Notes: generated by a model from the sequence alone, not told the origin. DNA of 64,000 bases from Streptomyces sp. WM6386 (GCF_000972385.1 NZ_JXTE01000031.1:1-64000); one strand, 5' to 3'; counted from the stretch's first letter, positions 52,655-62,861 are shown. Numbers and translations: made by a program.

Positions 52655-53590
52655 ATGAGCGCACCTCTCAAGGAGACCGCCGCCTCGGGCGGTTCGGTCC
52701 CCGCCCAGCCCTCGATCGGCAAGACCCCGGCCCGCCCCGGCGACCAGCGCGGTGAAGGCCTCGCACTGAACGTCTTCTCGCACGGCTTCCTCGCCCTGTG
52801 GGCGCTGTTGATCGTGCTGCCGCTGCTGTGGCTGGTGCTGAGCTCCTTCAGGACCGATGCCCAGATCGGCGGTTCGGCCTTCGGCTGGCCGCAGAACTGG
52901 TCGCTGGACGTCTTCTCCCGCGCCTGGGACAAGGGCATCGGCGACTACTTCGTCAACACCGTCATCGTGCTGGTCTTCTCGGTGCCGCTGACGATGCTGT
53001 TCGGCTCGATGGCGGCGTACGTGCTGGCCCGCTACGAGTTCTGGGGCAACCGTTTCCTGTACTACTTCTTCGTGGCCGGCGCGATGTTCCCGGTGTTCCT
53101 CGCCCTCGTCCCGCTGTTCTTCATGGTCAAACGGCTGGACATGCTGAACACCTATCAGGGCCTGATCCTGGTCTACATCGCCTACTCGATGCCGTTCACG
53201 GTCTTCTTCATGCACGCCTTCTTCCGGACCCTGCCGACCGCGGTCTTCGAGGCGGCGATCCTGGACGGGGCCTCGCACACCCGGACGTTCTTCCAGGTGA
53301 TGCTGCCGATGGCGAAGGCGGGCCTGCTCAGTGTCGGCATCTTCAACACCCTCGGCCAGTGGAACCAGTTCATCCTGCCGACGGTCCTCATGCAGCCGCA
53401 GAGCGGTGACGATCCCGAGCGCTATGTCCTCACCCAGGGGCTCATCCAGCTCCAGCAGCAACAGGGGTACGCCTCCGATCTTCCGGTTCTCTTCGCGGGC
53501 GTGACCATCGCGATGATCCCGATGCTGGTCGTGTACCTGTCCTTCCAGCGTCAGGTGCAGGCGGGGCTGACATCCGCGACCTTGAAGTGA
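52655..53590 (+). CDS. ngcG: NgcG-like ABC permease
   Basis: The 311-residue protein has a polar N-terminal tail of about 40 residues, six helices and the EAA loop PTAVFEAAILDGASHTRTFFQVMLPM. The start ATG 52655 is 20 bases after the ngcF stop with GGGGAGAG upstream. It is the second membrane subunit of the importer; the ATPase is not encoded here. Confidence 0.88.
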   Translation: MSAPLKETAASGGSVPAQPSIGKTPARPGDQRGEGLALNVFSHGFLALWALLIVLPLLWLVLSSFRTDAQIGGSAFGWPQNWSLDVFSRAWDKGIGDYFVNTVIVLVFSVPLTMLFGSMAAYVLARYEFWGNRFLYYFFVAGAMFPVFLALVPLFFMVKRLDMLNTYQGLILVYIAYSMPFTVFFMHAFFRTLPTAVFEAAILDGASHTRTFFQVMLPMAKAGLLSVGIFNTLGQWNQFILPTVLMQPQSGDDPERYVLTQGLIQLQQQQGYASDLPVLFAGVTIAMIPMLVVYLSFQRQVQAGLTSATLK

Positions 53591-53784
53591 AGCGCGCGTA
53601 GCGCTCCGGAACCGACCGTGCGCACGCCGTTCCCCGCCCTGGGAGCGGCGTACGCCGACGTGGCCGGAGCCGCGGATACTGTTCAACCTCTTGACGGAAG
53701 GCGACCCGAACGGCTCAGCTTAGAGTTCACTAGTTGGACACTCACGGGGCCTCATAGAAGCGGTCCCGCGCGCAGGAGGTCGTC

Positions 53785-54984
53785 GTGGAGACTCCGGGGT
53801 CGCAGTCGTCACTGCACCGAGCCAACCTGGAACGGGTCGTCCGGGCCGTCCGGCTGGCCGGGTCGCTCACCCAGGCGGAGATCGCCCGGACCACCGGTCT
53901 GTCCGCGGCCACCGTCTCCAATATCGTCCGTGAGCTCAAGGACGGCGGAACCGTCGAGGTCACGCCCACTTCGGCGGGTGGCCGGCGGGCCCGCAGCGTC
54001 TCGCTCAGCGGGGACGCCGGCATTGTGATCGGCGTCGATTTCGGCCATACGCACCTACGGGTCGCGGTCGGCAACCTCGCCCACCAGGTGCTGGCCGAGG
54101 AGTCCGAGCCGCTGGACGTGGACGCCTCCTCGACGCAGGGCTTCGACCGGGCGGAAGAGCTGGTCAACCGCCTGATCGCGGCGACCGGCGTCGACCGCTC
54201 CAAGATCGCCGGGGTGGGTCTCGGTGTCCCCGGCCCGATCGATGTGGAGTCCGGTTCCCTGGGCTCCTCCGCGATCCTGCCGGGGTGGATCGGCACCAAG
54301 CCCGCCGAGGAGCTGGGAGGCCGTCTGGGCGTCCCCGTGCACGTCGACAACGACGCCAACCTGGGCGCCCTCGGCGAGATGGTCTGGGGCGCCGGCAGAG
54401 GCGCCAGAGACCTGGCGTACATCAAGGTCGCCAGTGGTGTCGGCGCAGGTCTGGTCATCAGCGGCAAGATCTACCGGGGCCCGGGTGGCACAGCGGGAGA
54501 AATCGGGCATATTACTCTTGATGAGTCCGGCCCGGTCTGCCGCTGTGGAAACCGTGGCTGCCTGGAGACCTTCGCGGCCGCGCGTTATGTGCTGCCGCTC
54601 CTCCAGTCCAGTCACGGCACCGACCTGACGATGGAAGGCGTCGTACGGCTGGCCAGGGACGGAGACCCAGGCTGCCGTCGGGTGATCGCCGACGTCGGCC
54701 GACACATCGGCAGTGGAGTAGCCAATCTCTGCAATCTCCTGAACCCGAGCAGGGTGGTCCTGGGCGGTGATCTCGCCGAGGCCGGTGAGCTGGTGCTCGG
54801 CCCCATCAGGGAGTCCGTGGGCCGGTACGCCATCCCTAGCGCGGCACGTCAACTCTCCGTTCTTCCGGGGGCACTTGGGGGCCGTGCGGAGGTGCTCGGA
54901 GCGCTCGCTCTCGCACTTAGCGAGATGGGCGATTCGACCCTTTTGGACGGCACGCTGCATGCAGCAGCCCCTGCCTTCACTTAG
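53785..54984 (+). CDS. rok7B7: Rok7B7-like ROK-family regulator
   Basis: The 399-residue protein has an N-terminal winged helix (LTQAEIARTTGLSAATVSNIVREL, about residues 28-52) and a ROK domain with GVDFGHTHLRVAVG and the zinc motif CRCGNRGCLE (Cys252, Cys254, Cys259, with His242). Its place between ngcEFG and xylFGH equals Streptomyces coelicolor SCO6008 (Rok7B7), a regulator of xylose uptake, carbon control and antibiotic production. AGGAGG lies six bases before GTG 53785. The 194-base gap upstream holds CTTGACGG near 53690 as a possible -35 element. Confidence 0.9.
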   Translation: METPGSQSSLHRANLERVVRAVRLAGSLTQAEIARTTGLSAATVSNIVRELKDGGTVEVTPTSAGGRRARSVSLSGDAGIVIGVDFGHTHLRVAVGNLAHQVLAEESEPLDVDASSTQGFDRAEELVNRLIAATGVDRSKIAGVGLGVPGPIDVESGSLGSSAILPGWIGTKPAEELGGRLGVPVHVDNDANLGALGEMVWGAGRGARDLAYIKVASGVGAGLVISGKIYRGPGGTAGEIGHITLDESGPVCRCGNRGCLETFAAARYVLPLLQSSHGTDLTMEGVVRLARDGDPGCRRVIADVGRHIGSGVANLCNLLNPSRVVLGGDLAEAGELVLGPIRESVGRYAIPSAARQLSVLPGALGGRAEVLGALALALSEMGDSTLLDGTLHAAAPAFT

Positions 54985-55013
54985 AGAACGAAACCCGCCG
55001 TTGCCAACCCGTT

Positions 55014-55025
55014 AAGTATTTACTT
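55014..55025. promoter_or_regulatory. inverted repeat AAGTA-TT-TACTT before xylF
   Basis: A perfect five-base inverted repeat in unusually AT-rich sequence, followed by CTTGACG. It lies 80-91 bases before the xylF start. Rok7B7, encoded immediately upstream, is the natural candidate to bind here. Confidence 0.45.
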
Positions 55026-55104
55026 CTTGACGTCGCACGTACGGCCGAGTTGACTTCCAGCCACCTCGGCCGCAACGACGCGGCCTCGTCAGGGAGGTTT
55101 CAAA

Positions 55105-56202
55105 GTGAACACGCTTATGCGTCGTGCGGCCGTGCCCGTTCTGGTCTCGGCTCTTGCTCTCTCCGCCGCCGCCTGTGGCAAGGCCGGAGACGACGACAAC
55201 GACAGCGGCGGCAGCGGCTCCGACAACAAGTCGATCGGCCTGCTCCTGCCCGACAGTGTCACCACGCGTTACGAGCAGTTCGACCGGCCGTTCTTCGAGG
55301 CCAAGGTCAAGGAGCTGTGCGACGACTGCACCGTCTCCTACAACAACGCCGGCGCCGACGCCGCCAAGCAGGCCCAGCAGGTCAGCACCATGGTGACCAA
55401 GGGCGTGAAGGTCATCGTCGTCTCCGCCCAGGACTCGGCCGCGATCAAGTCCTCGATCGACGCCGCGGTGAAGAAGGGCGTCAAGGTCATCGCGTACGAC
55501 CGTCTGGCCCAGGGCCCGGTCTCCGCGTACGTCTCCTTCGACAACAAGAAGGTCGGCGAGCTCCAGGGCCAGGCCCTCCTCGACTCCCTCGGCGCCAAGG
55601 CGACCCCCAAGGCCAACGTCGTCATGATCAACGGTGACGACGCCGACCCGAACGCCGCGCTCTTCAAGGAGGGCGCCCACAGCGTCCTCGACGGCAAGGT
55701 CAAGATCGCCTACGAGCAGTCCGGCCTGTGGAAGGACTCGGTCGCCGCGCAGAAGATGAAGGCGGCCATCACCCAGCTCGGCAAGAAGAACATCGCGGGC
55801 GTCTACGCCGCCAACGACGGTATGGCCGGTGGTATCGCCACCACCCTCAAGGGCGCCGGCATCTCCGGTATCCCGCTGACGGGTCAGGACGCCGAGCTCG
55901 CCGGTATCCAGCGCATCGTCGCCGGTACGCAGTCCAGCACGGTCTACAAGGCCTTCAAGCCGGAGGCCGACGCCGCCGCCCAGCTCGCGGTCAACCTGCT
56001 CGAGGGCAAGAGCATCGACTCCCTCGCCACGACGACCATGACCAACGGCTCCGGCGACAAGGTTCCGTCGCAGCTGCTGACCCCGGTCTCCGTCACCGTC
56101 GACAACATCAAGGACACGGTGATCAAGGACAAGCTGTACACCGTGGACCAGATCTGCACCGCCGAGTACGCCGCCGCGTGCAAGAAGGCCGGTCTGCAGT
56201 AG
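55105..56202 (+). CDS. xylF: XylF-like xylose-binding lipoprotein
   Basis: The 365-residue lipoprotein has lipobox Ala-Ala-Ala-Cys24 and a type I periplasmic-binding fold of the ribose/xylose class (VSTMVTKGVKVIVVSAQDSA; VKVIAYDRLAQGPVSAYVSFDN; GVYAANDGMAGGI; GQDAELAGIQRIVAGTQSSTVYK). The YDRL, NDGMA and GQDAELAGIQRI segments are XylF-like. AGGGAGG precedes GTG 55105. It is followed by a perfect 11-pair stem-loop, then xylG and xylH. Confidence 0.9.
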   Translation: MNTLMRRAAVPVLVSALALSAAACGKAGDDDNDSGGSGSDNKSIGLLLPDSVTTRYEQFDRPFFEAKVKELCDDCTVSYNNAGADAAKQAQQVSTMVTKGVKVIVVSAQDSAAIKSSIDAAVKKGVKVIAYDRLAQGPVSAYVSFDNKKVGELQGQALLDSLGAKATPKANVVMINGDDADPNAALFKEGAHSVLDGKVKIAYEQSGLWKDSVAAQKMKAAITQLGKKNIAGVYAANDGMAGGIATTLKGAGISGIPLTGQDAELAGIQRIVAGTQSSTVYKAFKPEADAAAQLAVNLLEGKSIDSLATTTMTNGSGDKVPSQLLTPVSVTVDNIKDTVIKDKLYTVDQICTAEYAAACKKAGLQ

Positions 56203-56212
56203 TCACCGCCCC

Positions 56213-56242
56213 GAGGGCGTGCCTTTGATCCGGCACGCCCTC
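56213..56242 (+). terminator. stem-loop between xylF and xylG
   Basis: GAGGGCGTGCC (56213-56223) pairs perfectly with GGCACGCCCTC (56232-56242) around TTTGATCC. It begins ten bases after the xylF stop, in a 253-base gap. Likely a partial terminator or 3'-end protector that gives excess binding protein. Confidence 0.7.
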
Positions 56243-56455
56243 CTGGCAGGTACAGCCCCCTCCGGCGCCCGCCCCGCCTTCATACCCCGCTGCGGGACGG
56301 GCGCCGGACGGAAGCATGGCGAACGCGCCCGTTGCCAACAAGCACGGGCTGCGCGCAAGTTCATCAGTAAGTCGGTGCCCCCTTCGGCATCCCCCTCCGC
56401 GCCTTACCCCAAGCGCGGCATCCCCGCCGGTCAGGCGGCGAAGGAGATGGTTCAC

Positions 56456-57238
56456 GTGTCCGCTACGCCCGTGCTGGCGTTGCGCGGAGTTTCCAAGCGA
56501 TTCGGTGCTGTGCAGGCACTCACCGATGTCGAGCTGGAGGTCCACGCCGGAGAAGTGGTCGCCCTGGTCGGCGACAACGGCGCAGGAAAGTCCACGCTGG
56601 TCAAGACGATCGCCGGAGTCCACCCCATCGATGAGGGCGTCATCGAGTGGGACGGCAAGCCGGTCAGCATCAACAAGCCGCACGACGCCCAGGGACTCGG
56701 CGTCGCGACGGTCTACCAGGACCTCGCGCTGTGCGACAACCTCGACGTGGTCGGCAACCTCTACCTCGGACGCGAGCTGCTGCACCGCGGCGTCATCGAC
56801 GAGGTCACGATGGAGCAGAAGGCCCGCGAGCTGCTGTCCACGCTCTCCATCCGCATCCCGAGCGTGCGCATCCCGATCGCGAGCCTCTCCGGCGGTCAGC
56901 GCCAGGTCGTCGCCATCGCGCGTGCCCTCATCGGTGACCCCAAGGTCGTCATCCTCGACGAGCCCACCGCCGCCCTCGGTGTCGAGCAGACCGCACAGGT
57001 CCTCGACCTCGTCGAGCGGCTGCGCGAGCGCAACCTCGGCGTCATCCTCATCAGCCACAACATGGCCGACGTGAAGGCTGTCGCCGACACCGTCGCCGTG
57101 CTGCGCCTGGGTAAGAACAACGGCTCCTTCTCCGTGAAGGACACCACCCACGAAGAGATCATCGCCGCCATCACGGGTGCCACGGAGAACGCCGTGACCC
57201 GTCGTGCGGGGCGTCGCAGCACGGAGGCGGCAAAGTGA
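56456..57238 (+). CDS. xylG: XylG-like ABC ATPase, single nucleotide-binding domain
   Basis: The 260-residue ATPase has Walker A GDNGAGKST (residues 39-47), signature LSGGQRQVVAIARAL and Walker B VVILDEPTAALG. Xylose and ribose importers of enteric bacteria use a 500-residue ATPase with two fused domains; this one has a single domain and must dimerise, as in FrcA-type systems. GTG 56456 has GAAGGAG nine bases upstream; ATG 56447 is in frame but too close to that site. It overlaps xylH by four bases. Confidence 0.9.
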   Translation: MSATPVLALRGVSKRFGAVQALTDVELEVHAGEVVALVGDNGAGKSTLVKTIAGVHPIDEGVIEWDGKPVSINKPHDAQGLGVATVYQDLALCDNLDVVGNLYLGRELLHRGVIDEVTMEQKARELLSTLSIRIPSVRIPIASLSGGQRQVVAIARALIGDPKVVILDEPTAALGVEQTAQVLDLVERLRERNLGVILISHNMADVKAVADTVAVLRLGKNNGSFSVKDTTHEEIIAAITGATENAVTRRAGRRSTEAAK

Positions 57239-58575
57239 GCGACACGTCGAAGACCGAGAACGCCGAAAAGACAGCAAAGACTGCCGGCGTGGTGGAGGGA
57301 CAGACCACCGTCGCGCCCGCCGACGACCCCACGGCCGCGCCGGTCGTCGTCGTCGACCCGCGTCTGCTGATCCGCGAAGAGGGCTTCAAGGGTTACTGGA
57401 CCGAGTTCAAGCGCAAGGTCAGGGGCGGCGAGCTCGGCCAGCTGCCCGTCGTCGTCGGCCTCATCGTCATCTGGACGATCTTCCAGCTGAAGAACGACCT
57501 GTTCCTGAGCGCGGACAACCTGTCCAGCATCAGCTACTTCCTGTCGGCCACCGGCATGCTCGCCATCGGCCTGGTGTTCGTGCTGCTGCTCGGTGAGATC
57601 GACCTGTCCGTCGGCTCGGTGAGCGGCCTCGCCTCCACGATCTTCGCGGTGTTCGTGGTCACCCACGGCATGAACGAGTGGCTGGCCCTCGTCCTGGCCA
57701 TCCTGACCGGTGTCGGCATCGGTGTCCTGCACGGCTGGTTCTTCGCCAAGATCGGTGTGCCGGCGTTCGTCGTGACCCTGGCCGGCTTCCTCGGCTGGAA
57801 CGGTCTGATGCTGTGGCTGCTGGGCGACAGCGGCACGATCAACATCCCGGACGACAGCGGCCCGGTCCACATCCTCGGGCAGGGCTCCTTCTTCATGGAC
57901 CAGGCCATCATCGGTGCCTACCTGCTGGCGGGTCTCGGTGTGGCGTCCATGCTCGTGGGCTCGCTGATGGAACAGCGCCGCCGCAAGGCCGCGAACGTGC
58001 CGTTCCGTCCGACCAGCGAGATCCTGCTGCGCGTCGGTCTCCTCGCCGTGGCGTCCTTCGCCGCCGCGGCCGTGCTGAACAACGCCGCGGGTGTCTCCAA
58101 CTCCCTGGTGATCTTCCTCGCCGCGCTGGTGATCGTGGACTTCGTGCTGCGTCGCACCACGTTCGGCCGCAAGGTCTTCGCGGTCGGTGGCGGTATCGAG
58201 GCGGCGCGCCGTGCCGGTATCAACGTGGCGGCGATCCGGATCTCGGTGTTCGCCATCGCGGGTGGCTTCGCCGCGATCGGCGGTATGTTCTTCGCCGGCC
58301 AGACGGCGTCCGCGACGCTGAACGCGGGTGGCGGCAACACGCTGATGCTGGCCATCGCGGCCGCGGTCATCGGTGGTACGTCGCTGTTCGGCGGCCGTGG
58401 CACGGTGTGGTCGGCGCTGCTGGGCATGCTGGTCATCCAGTCGATCCAGACCGGTCTTGACCTGCTGAACATGAACACGTCGATCCAGTACATGATCACC
58501 GGCGGCGTGCTGCTCGGTGCGGTCGTCATCGACTCCGTCTCCCGCAAGAGCCAGAAGGCGGCGGGACGCGGCTAG
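57235..58575 (+). CDS. xylH: XylH-like ABC permease
   Basis: The 446-residue membrane protein has a long polar N-terminus (about 75 residues) and ten or more hydrophobic segments. LLGEIDLSVGSVSGLASTIF, GVPAFVVTLAGFLGWNGLML and GRKVFAVGGGIEAARRAGIN are typical of XylH permeases. GTG 57235 overlaps the xylG stop (GTGA). It should import D-xylose with XylF and XylG. Confidence 0.92.
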   Translation: MSDTSKTENAEKTAKTAGVVEGQTTVAPADDPTAAPVVVVDPRLLIREEGFKGYWTEFKRKVRGGELGQLPVVVGLIVIWTIFQLKNDLFLSADNLSSISYFLSATGMLAIGLVFVLLLGEIDLSVGSVSGLASTIFAVFVVTHGMNEWLALVLAILTGVGIGVLHGWFFAKIGVPAFVVTLAGFLGWNGLMLWLLGDSGTINIPDDSGPVHILGQGSFFMDQAIIGAYLLAGLGVASMLVGSLMEQRRRKAANVPFRPTSEILLRVGLLAVASFAAAAVLNNAAGVSNSLVIFLAALVIVDFVLRRTTFGRKVFAVGGGIEAARRAGINVAAIRISVFAIAGGFAAIGGMFFAGQTASATLNAGGGNTLMLAIAAAVIGGTSLFGGRGTVWSALLGMLVIQSIQTGLDLLNMNTSIQYMITGGVLLGAVVIDSVSRKSQKAAGRG

Positions 58576-58624
58576 CGCCCAAGCGCCGCAGGGGCGTGGG
58601 TGAACTTGCGGGTACCGGTCCCTC

Positions 58625-58655
58625 GTGGCTGGTCGCGCAGTTCCCCGCGCCCCTT
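58625..58655. repeat. Streptomyces extragenic repeat (GTGGCTGGTCGCGCAGTTCC family)
   Basis: GTGGCTGGTCGCGCAGTTCC followed by CCGCGCCCCTT is the inverted form of the element at 63881-63900. It lies in the xylH-dxs gap. Such copies are common between Streptomyces genes; function unknown. Confidence 0.65.
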
Positions 58656-58790
58656 CTCGGCGTTGTAGTACCGGGTGATTTTGGGTACAGCCGATCGCGT
58701 GACGTATCACCCACCGCCCGAGTCTCGTCCGCAAAGACGGAACATTAGACTCGACAAGCCCGGCAACAGCTCTACTGCAAGGAGGCACGG

Positions 58791-60710
58791 GTGCCGCTGC
58801 TGACCCGCATCAGGGGACCGCGCGATCTGGACCGGCTCAGCCTGGAGCAGCTGGACCAGCTGGCAGAGGAGATCCGGACCTTCCTCGTCGACGCCGTCTC
58901 CAAGACCGGCGGCCACCTCGGCCCGAACCTCGGCGTGGTCGAGCTCACCATCGCCCTGCACCGTGTCTTCGACTCGCCGAAGGACAAGGTCCTCTGGGAC
59001 ACCGGACACCAGTCCTACGTCCACAAGCTGCTCACCGGCCGCCAGGACTTCTCGAAGCTGAAGATGAAGGGCGGCCTCTCCGGCTACCCCTCGCAGGCCG
59101 AGTCCGAGCACGACGTCATCGAGAACAGCCACGCCTCGACCGTCCTCGGCTGGGCCGACGGGCTCGCGAAGGCCAACCAGATCCAGAAACGCGACGACCA
59201 CGTGGTCGCCGTGATCGGAGACGGCGCCCTCACCGGCGGCATGGCCTGGGAGGCGCTGAACAACATCGCCGACGCCAAGGACCGGCCCCTGGTCATCGTC
59301 GTCAACGACAACGAGCGGTCCTACGCGCCGACCATCGGCGGCCTCGCCAACCACCTGGCGACCCTGCGCACCACCGACGGCTACGAGCGCTTCCTGGCCC
59401 GCGGCAAGGACCTCCTGGAGCGCACCCCGGTCGTCGGCAAGCCGCTCTACGAGACCCTGCACGGCGCCAAGAAGGGCCTGAAGGACTTCATCGCCCCGCA
59501 GGGCATGTTCGAGGACCTCGGCCTCAAGTACGTCGGCCCCATCGACGGCCACGACATCGAGGCCATGGAGTCCGCCCTGGCCCGCGCCAAGCGGTTCGGC
59601 GGCCCGGTGATCGTCCATGTCCTCACCGAGAAGGGCCGCGGCTACCAGCCCGCCCTCCAGGACGAGGCCGACCGCTTCCACGCCGTCGGCAAGATCCACC
59701 CCGACACGGGCCTGCCGATCGCCTCCTCCGGCGCCGACTGGACCTCCGTCTTCGGCGAGGAGATGGTCAGGCTCGGCGAGGAGCGGGACGACATCGTCGC
59801 CATCACCGCCGCCATGCTCCAGCCGGTCGGCCTCGACAGGTTCGCCAAGAAGTTCCCCGAGCGGGTCTACGACGTCGGCATCGCCGAGCAGCACGCCGCC
59901 GTCTCCGCGGCGGGCCTCGCGACCGGGGGAGTGCACCCCGTCTTCGCCGTCTACGCGACCTTCCTCAACCGCGCCTTCGACCAGGTCCTGATGGACGTCG
60001 CCCTGCACAAGTGCGGTGTGACGTTCGTCCTCGACCGGGCCGGCGTCACCGGCACCGACGGCGCCTCCCACAACGGCATGTGGGACATGTCGATCCTCCA
60101 GGTCGTCCCGGGACTGCGGCTCGCCGCGCCCCGCGACGCCGACCAGGTGCGGGCGCAGCTGCGCGAGGCCGTGCAGGTCGACGACGCGCCGACCGTCGTA
60201 CGGTTCTCCAAGGGCGCCGTAGGCCCCGCCGTCCCCGCCGTGGGTCGCGTCGGCGGCATGGACGTCCTGCGCGAGCCCGGCACCGACACCCCGGACGTAC
60301 TCCTCGTCTCCGTGGGCGCCCTCGCCCCGATGTGCCTGGACATCGCTGGCCTCCTCGACAAGCAGGGCATCACCACCACCGTCGTCGACCCGCGCTGGGT
60401 CAAGCCCGTCGACGAGGCCATGGCCCCGCTCGCCGAGCGCCACCGCGTCGTCGTCACCGTCGAGGACAACTCCCGTGTCGGCGGCGTCGGTTCGGCGATC
60501 GCCCAGGCCCTGCGCGATGCCGGCGTCGATGTCCCGCTGCGCGACTTCGGCATCCCGCCGCGCTTCCTCGACCACGCCTCCCGCGCCGAGGTCATGGCGG
60601 AGATCGGTCTGACCGCCCCGGACATCGCCCGTCAGGTCACCGGTCTGGTCTCCAGGCTGGACGGCAAGTACGGCAGCGCGGCGGCCGAACCGGAGCCCGC
60701 GCGCGACTGA
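58791..60710 (+). CDS. dxs: 1-deoxy-D-xylulose-5-phosphate synthase
   Basis: The 639-residue enzyme condenses pyruvate and glyceraldehyde 3-phosphate in the first step of the MEP isoprenoid pathway. It has [15 protein letters not shown], the thiamine diphosphate motif [16 protein letters not shown], and [18 protein letters not shown] with the catalytic Glu. AAGGAGG precedes GTG 58791. The gene stands alone with its own upstream gap and a strong terminator. Position equals SCO6013 by memory; Streptomyces usually carry a second dxs elsewhere. Confidence 0.96.
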   Translation: MPLLTRIRGPRDLDRLSLEQLDQLAEEIRTFLVDAVSKTGGHLGPNLGVVELTIALHRVFDSPKDKVLWDTGHQSYVHKLLTGRQDFSKLKMKGGLSGYPSQAESEHDVIENSHASTVLGWADGLAKANQIQKRDDHVVAVIGDGALTGGMAWEALNNIADAKDRPLVIVVNDNERSYAPTIGGLANHLATLRTTDGYERFLARGKDLLERTPVVGKPLYETLHGAKKGLKDFIAPQGMFEDLGLKYVGPIDGHDIEAMESALARAKRFGGPVIVHVLTEKGRGYQPALQDEADRFHAVGKIHPDTGLPIASSGADWTSVFGEEMVRLGEERDDIVAITAAMLQPVGLDRFAKKFPERVYDVGIAEQHAAVSAAGLATGGVHPVFAVYATFLNRAFDQVLMDVALHKCGVTFVLDRAGVTGTDGASHNGMWDMSILQVVPGLRLAAPRDADQVRAQLREAVQVDDAPTVVRFSKGAVGPAVPAVGRVGGMDVLREPGTDTPDVLLVSVGALAPMCLDIAGLLDKQGITTTVVDPRWVKPVDEAMAPLAERHRVVVTVEDNSRVGGVGSAIAQALRDAGVDVPLRDFGIPPRFLDHASRAEVMAEIGLTAPDIARQVTGLVSRLDGKYGSAAAEPEPARD

Positions 60711-60723
60711 CCCCTACGACCGG

Positions 60724-60767
60724 ATGGGCCGGTTCCACCACCGCGAAGGGTGGTGGAACCGGCCCAT
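60724..60767 (+). terminator. strong terminator of dxs
   Basis: A 19-pair perfect stem: ATGGGCCGGTTCCACCACC (60724-60742) and its complement (60749-60767) around GCGAAG, followed by TTTG. It starts 14 bases after the dxs stop. Confidence 0.88.
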
Positions 60768-60852
60768 TTGCGTGAATCACCACGCGCCGGGGCATACGCA
60801 GTACGCCCCCTCTCGATCATGTCGAGGACGACACAGCGTGGGAGGTACGCCC

Positions 60853-62376
60853 GTGAGCAGCACACTCTTCCGGACGAAGAGAGTCGAGCAGTCCATCCTC
60901 GATACCGAGGAGCCGGAACACGCGCTGAAGAAATCCCTGTCGGCGCTCGATCTGACGGTCTTCGGCGTCGGTGTCATCATCGGCACCGGCATCTTCGTCC
61001 TCACCGGCACGGTGGCCAGGAACAACGCCGGCCCCGCCGTCGCCCTGGCCTTCGTCGTGGCCGGCGTCGTCTGCGCGCTCGCCGCGCTCTGCTACGCCGA
61101 GTTCGCCTCCACCGTCCCGGTGGCCGGCTCCGCGTACACCTTCTCGTACGCCTCCCTCGGGGAACTGCCCGCCTGGATCATCGGCTGGGACCTGGTCCTG
61201 GAGTTCGCGCTCGGCACGGCGGTGGTGGCCGTCGGCTGGTCCGGGTACATCGCCTCGCTGCTGGACAACGCGGGCTGGCATCTGCCGGAGGCGCTCAGCG
61301 GCCGGGACGGCGCCGACGGCTTCGGCTTCGACATCCTCGCCGCCGCGCTGGTCCTGGTGCTCACCGGCATCCTCGTCCTCGGCACCAAGCTCTCCGCCCG
61401 GGTCACCTCGCTCGTCGTCGCCATCAAGGTGACGGTCGTCCTGACCGTGATCATCGCGGGCGCCTTCTTCATCAAGGGCGACAACTACGACCCGTTCGTC
61501 CCCAAGGCGCAGGACGTGCCGGCCGGTGACAGTCTCCAGTCGCCGCTGATCCAGCTGATGTTCGGCTGGGCGCCCTCCAACTTCGGAGTGATGGGCATCT
61601 TCACCGCCGCCTCCGTCGTCTTCTTCGCCTTCATCGGCTTCGACGTCGTGGCCACGGCCGCCGAGGAGACCAGGAACCCGCAACGGGACATGCCCCGCGG
61701 CATCCTGGGGTCCCTGATCATCTGCACGGTGCTCTACGTCGCCGTGTCGATCGTGGTGACCGGCATGCAGCACTACACCGAACTCTCCATCACGGCACCG
61801 CTCGCCGACGCCTTCAAGGCCACCGGGCATCCCTGGTTCGCGGGCTTCATCAGCTTCGGCGCCGCGGTCGGCCTGACGACGGTCTGCATGATCCTGCTGC
61901 TCGGCCAGACCCGGGTGTTCTTCGCGATGAGCCGAGACGGACTGCTGCCGCGGTTCTTCTCCCACGTCCACCCGCGGTTCAGGACCCCGCACCGGCCGAC
62001 GATCCTGCTCGGCGTGATCATCGCGATCGTCGCGGGCTTCACACCGCTGAGCGAGCTCGCCGAACTGGTCAACATCGGCACCCTGTTCGCGTTCGTCGTC
62101 GTGGCGATCGGCGTGATCATCCTGCGTCGCACCCGCCCCGACCTGCACCGCGCCTTCCACACCCCGTGGGTACCGGTCCTGCCGATCCTGTCGGTGCTCG
62201 CCTCGCTGTGGCTGATGCTGAACCTGCCGACCGAGACCTGGCTGCGGTTCGCGATCTGGATGGTCCTCGGCTTCGTCGTGTACTTCCTCTACGGCCGCTC
62301 CCACAGCCGTCTCGGACGGGAGGAGGAGACGACGGTCGGCCAGGTCGTCAAGCCGCCGAACGGCGGCGCGCAGTAG
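60853..62376 (+). CDS. APC-family cationic amino acid permease
   Basis: The 507-residue membrane protein has about 12 helices and the APC signatures GVGVIIGTGIFVLTG, FASTVPVAGSAYTFSYASLG, FFAFIGFDVVATAAEETRNPQRDMP and RVFFAMSRDGLLPRFFSHVHPRFRTPHRP. These identify the cationic amino acid transporter branch (YfnA/CAT-like). GGAGGT lies seven bases before GTG 60853; the longer reading runs back through the dxs terminator. Position equals SCO6014 by memory. Confidence 0.9.
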   Translation: MSSTLFRTKRVEQSILDTEEPEHALKKSLSALDLTVFGVGVIIGTGIFVLTGTVARNNAGPAVALAFVVAGVVCALAALCYAEFASTVPVAGSAYTFSYASLGELPAWIIGWDLVLEFALGTAVVAVGWSGYIASLLDNAGWHLPEALSGRDGADGFGFDILAAALVLVLTGILVLGTKLSARVTSLVVAIKVTVVLTVIIAGAFFIKGDNYDPFVPKAQDVPAGDSLQSPLIQLMFGWAPSNFGVMGIFTAASVVFFAFIGFDVVATAAEETRNPQRDMPRGILGSLIICTVLYVAVSIVVTGMQHYTELSITAPLADAFKATGHPWFAGFISFGAAVGLTTVCMILLLGQTRVFFAMSRDGLLPRFFSHVHPRFRTPHRPTILLGVIIAIVAGFTPLSELAELVNIGTLFAFVVVAIGVIILRRTRPDLHRAFHTPWVPVLPILSVLASLWLMLNLPTETWLRFAIWMVLGFVVYFLYGRSHSRLGREEETTVGQVVKPPNGGAQ

Positions 62377-62382
62377 CCCTGT

Positions 62383-62754
62383 TCAAGGGCGGACGGTGCG
62401 CGGACCCGCCACCTCCGCCCCCAACTCCGTGACGCGCCGCCGCAGTTCACGATCCGCGGTGACGACCAGAACGCGGCGCCCCGCCGCCTCGGCGACCAGC
62501 TCGACCATCCGGTCGTCCCCGCTGCCGGGCGCCGCGTCGACCCGTACACCGGGCACGGACTCCACACCCCGGGCGGCCCCCTCGACCACGAGCAGGAGCT
62601 CCACCGGCCCGTCGTGCCCCGGTACCCCGTCCGCCGCCAGCCGGTCCCGCAACCGCTCCGCCGCCCCCCGCCGGTCCCGCCACCAGCCGTCGGGCACCGA
62701 CCCGACGACGTTGGCGGCATCGACGATCACGAGCAGCGGGGCTTCGGCGTTCAT
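62383..62754 (-). CDS. PIN/NYN-like small protein
   Basis: The 123-residue protein has the pattern of a PIN/NYN nuclease fold: an opening VIVDAANVVGS with the first Asp/Asn, WWRDRRGAAERLRDRLA, then GSGDDRMVELV and RVLVVTADRELRRRVTELGA with further acidic residues. Streptomyces homologues are often called NTP pyrophosphohydrolase, which I think less likely. It is convergent with the permease gene, six bases apart. Confidence 0.7.
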   Translation of the reverse strand: MNAEAPLLVIVDAANVVGSVPDGWWRDRRGAAERLRDRLAADGVPGHDGPVELLLVVEGAARGVESVPGVRVDAAPGSGDDRMVELVAEAAGRRVLVVTADRELRRRVTELGAEVAGPRTVRP

Positions 62755-62861
62755 GGGGCCAGGGTGTCAGGCGGCGGGCGTCCCGTCGAAGCCGGCGGCA
62801 GGCGGCCCGCACCCGGGGGGTGACAGGGCAGGGCTCAAGGGGCCACGCATAGAGTGAACAG

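Noticed and set aside
55105..58575. Ribose rather than xylose importer
   Set aside because: The binding-protein motifs, single-domain ATPase and position next to a Rok7B7-like gene fit the xylFGH order better, though ligand binding is untested.
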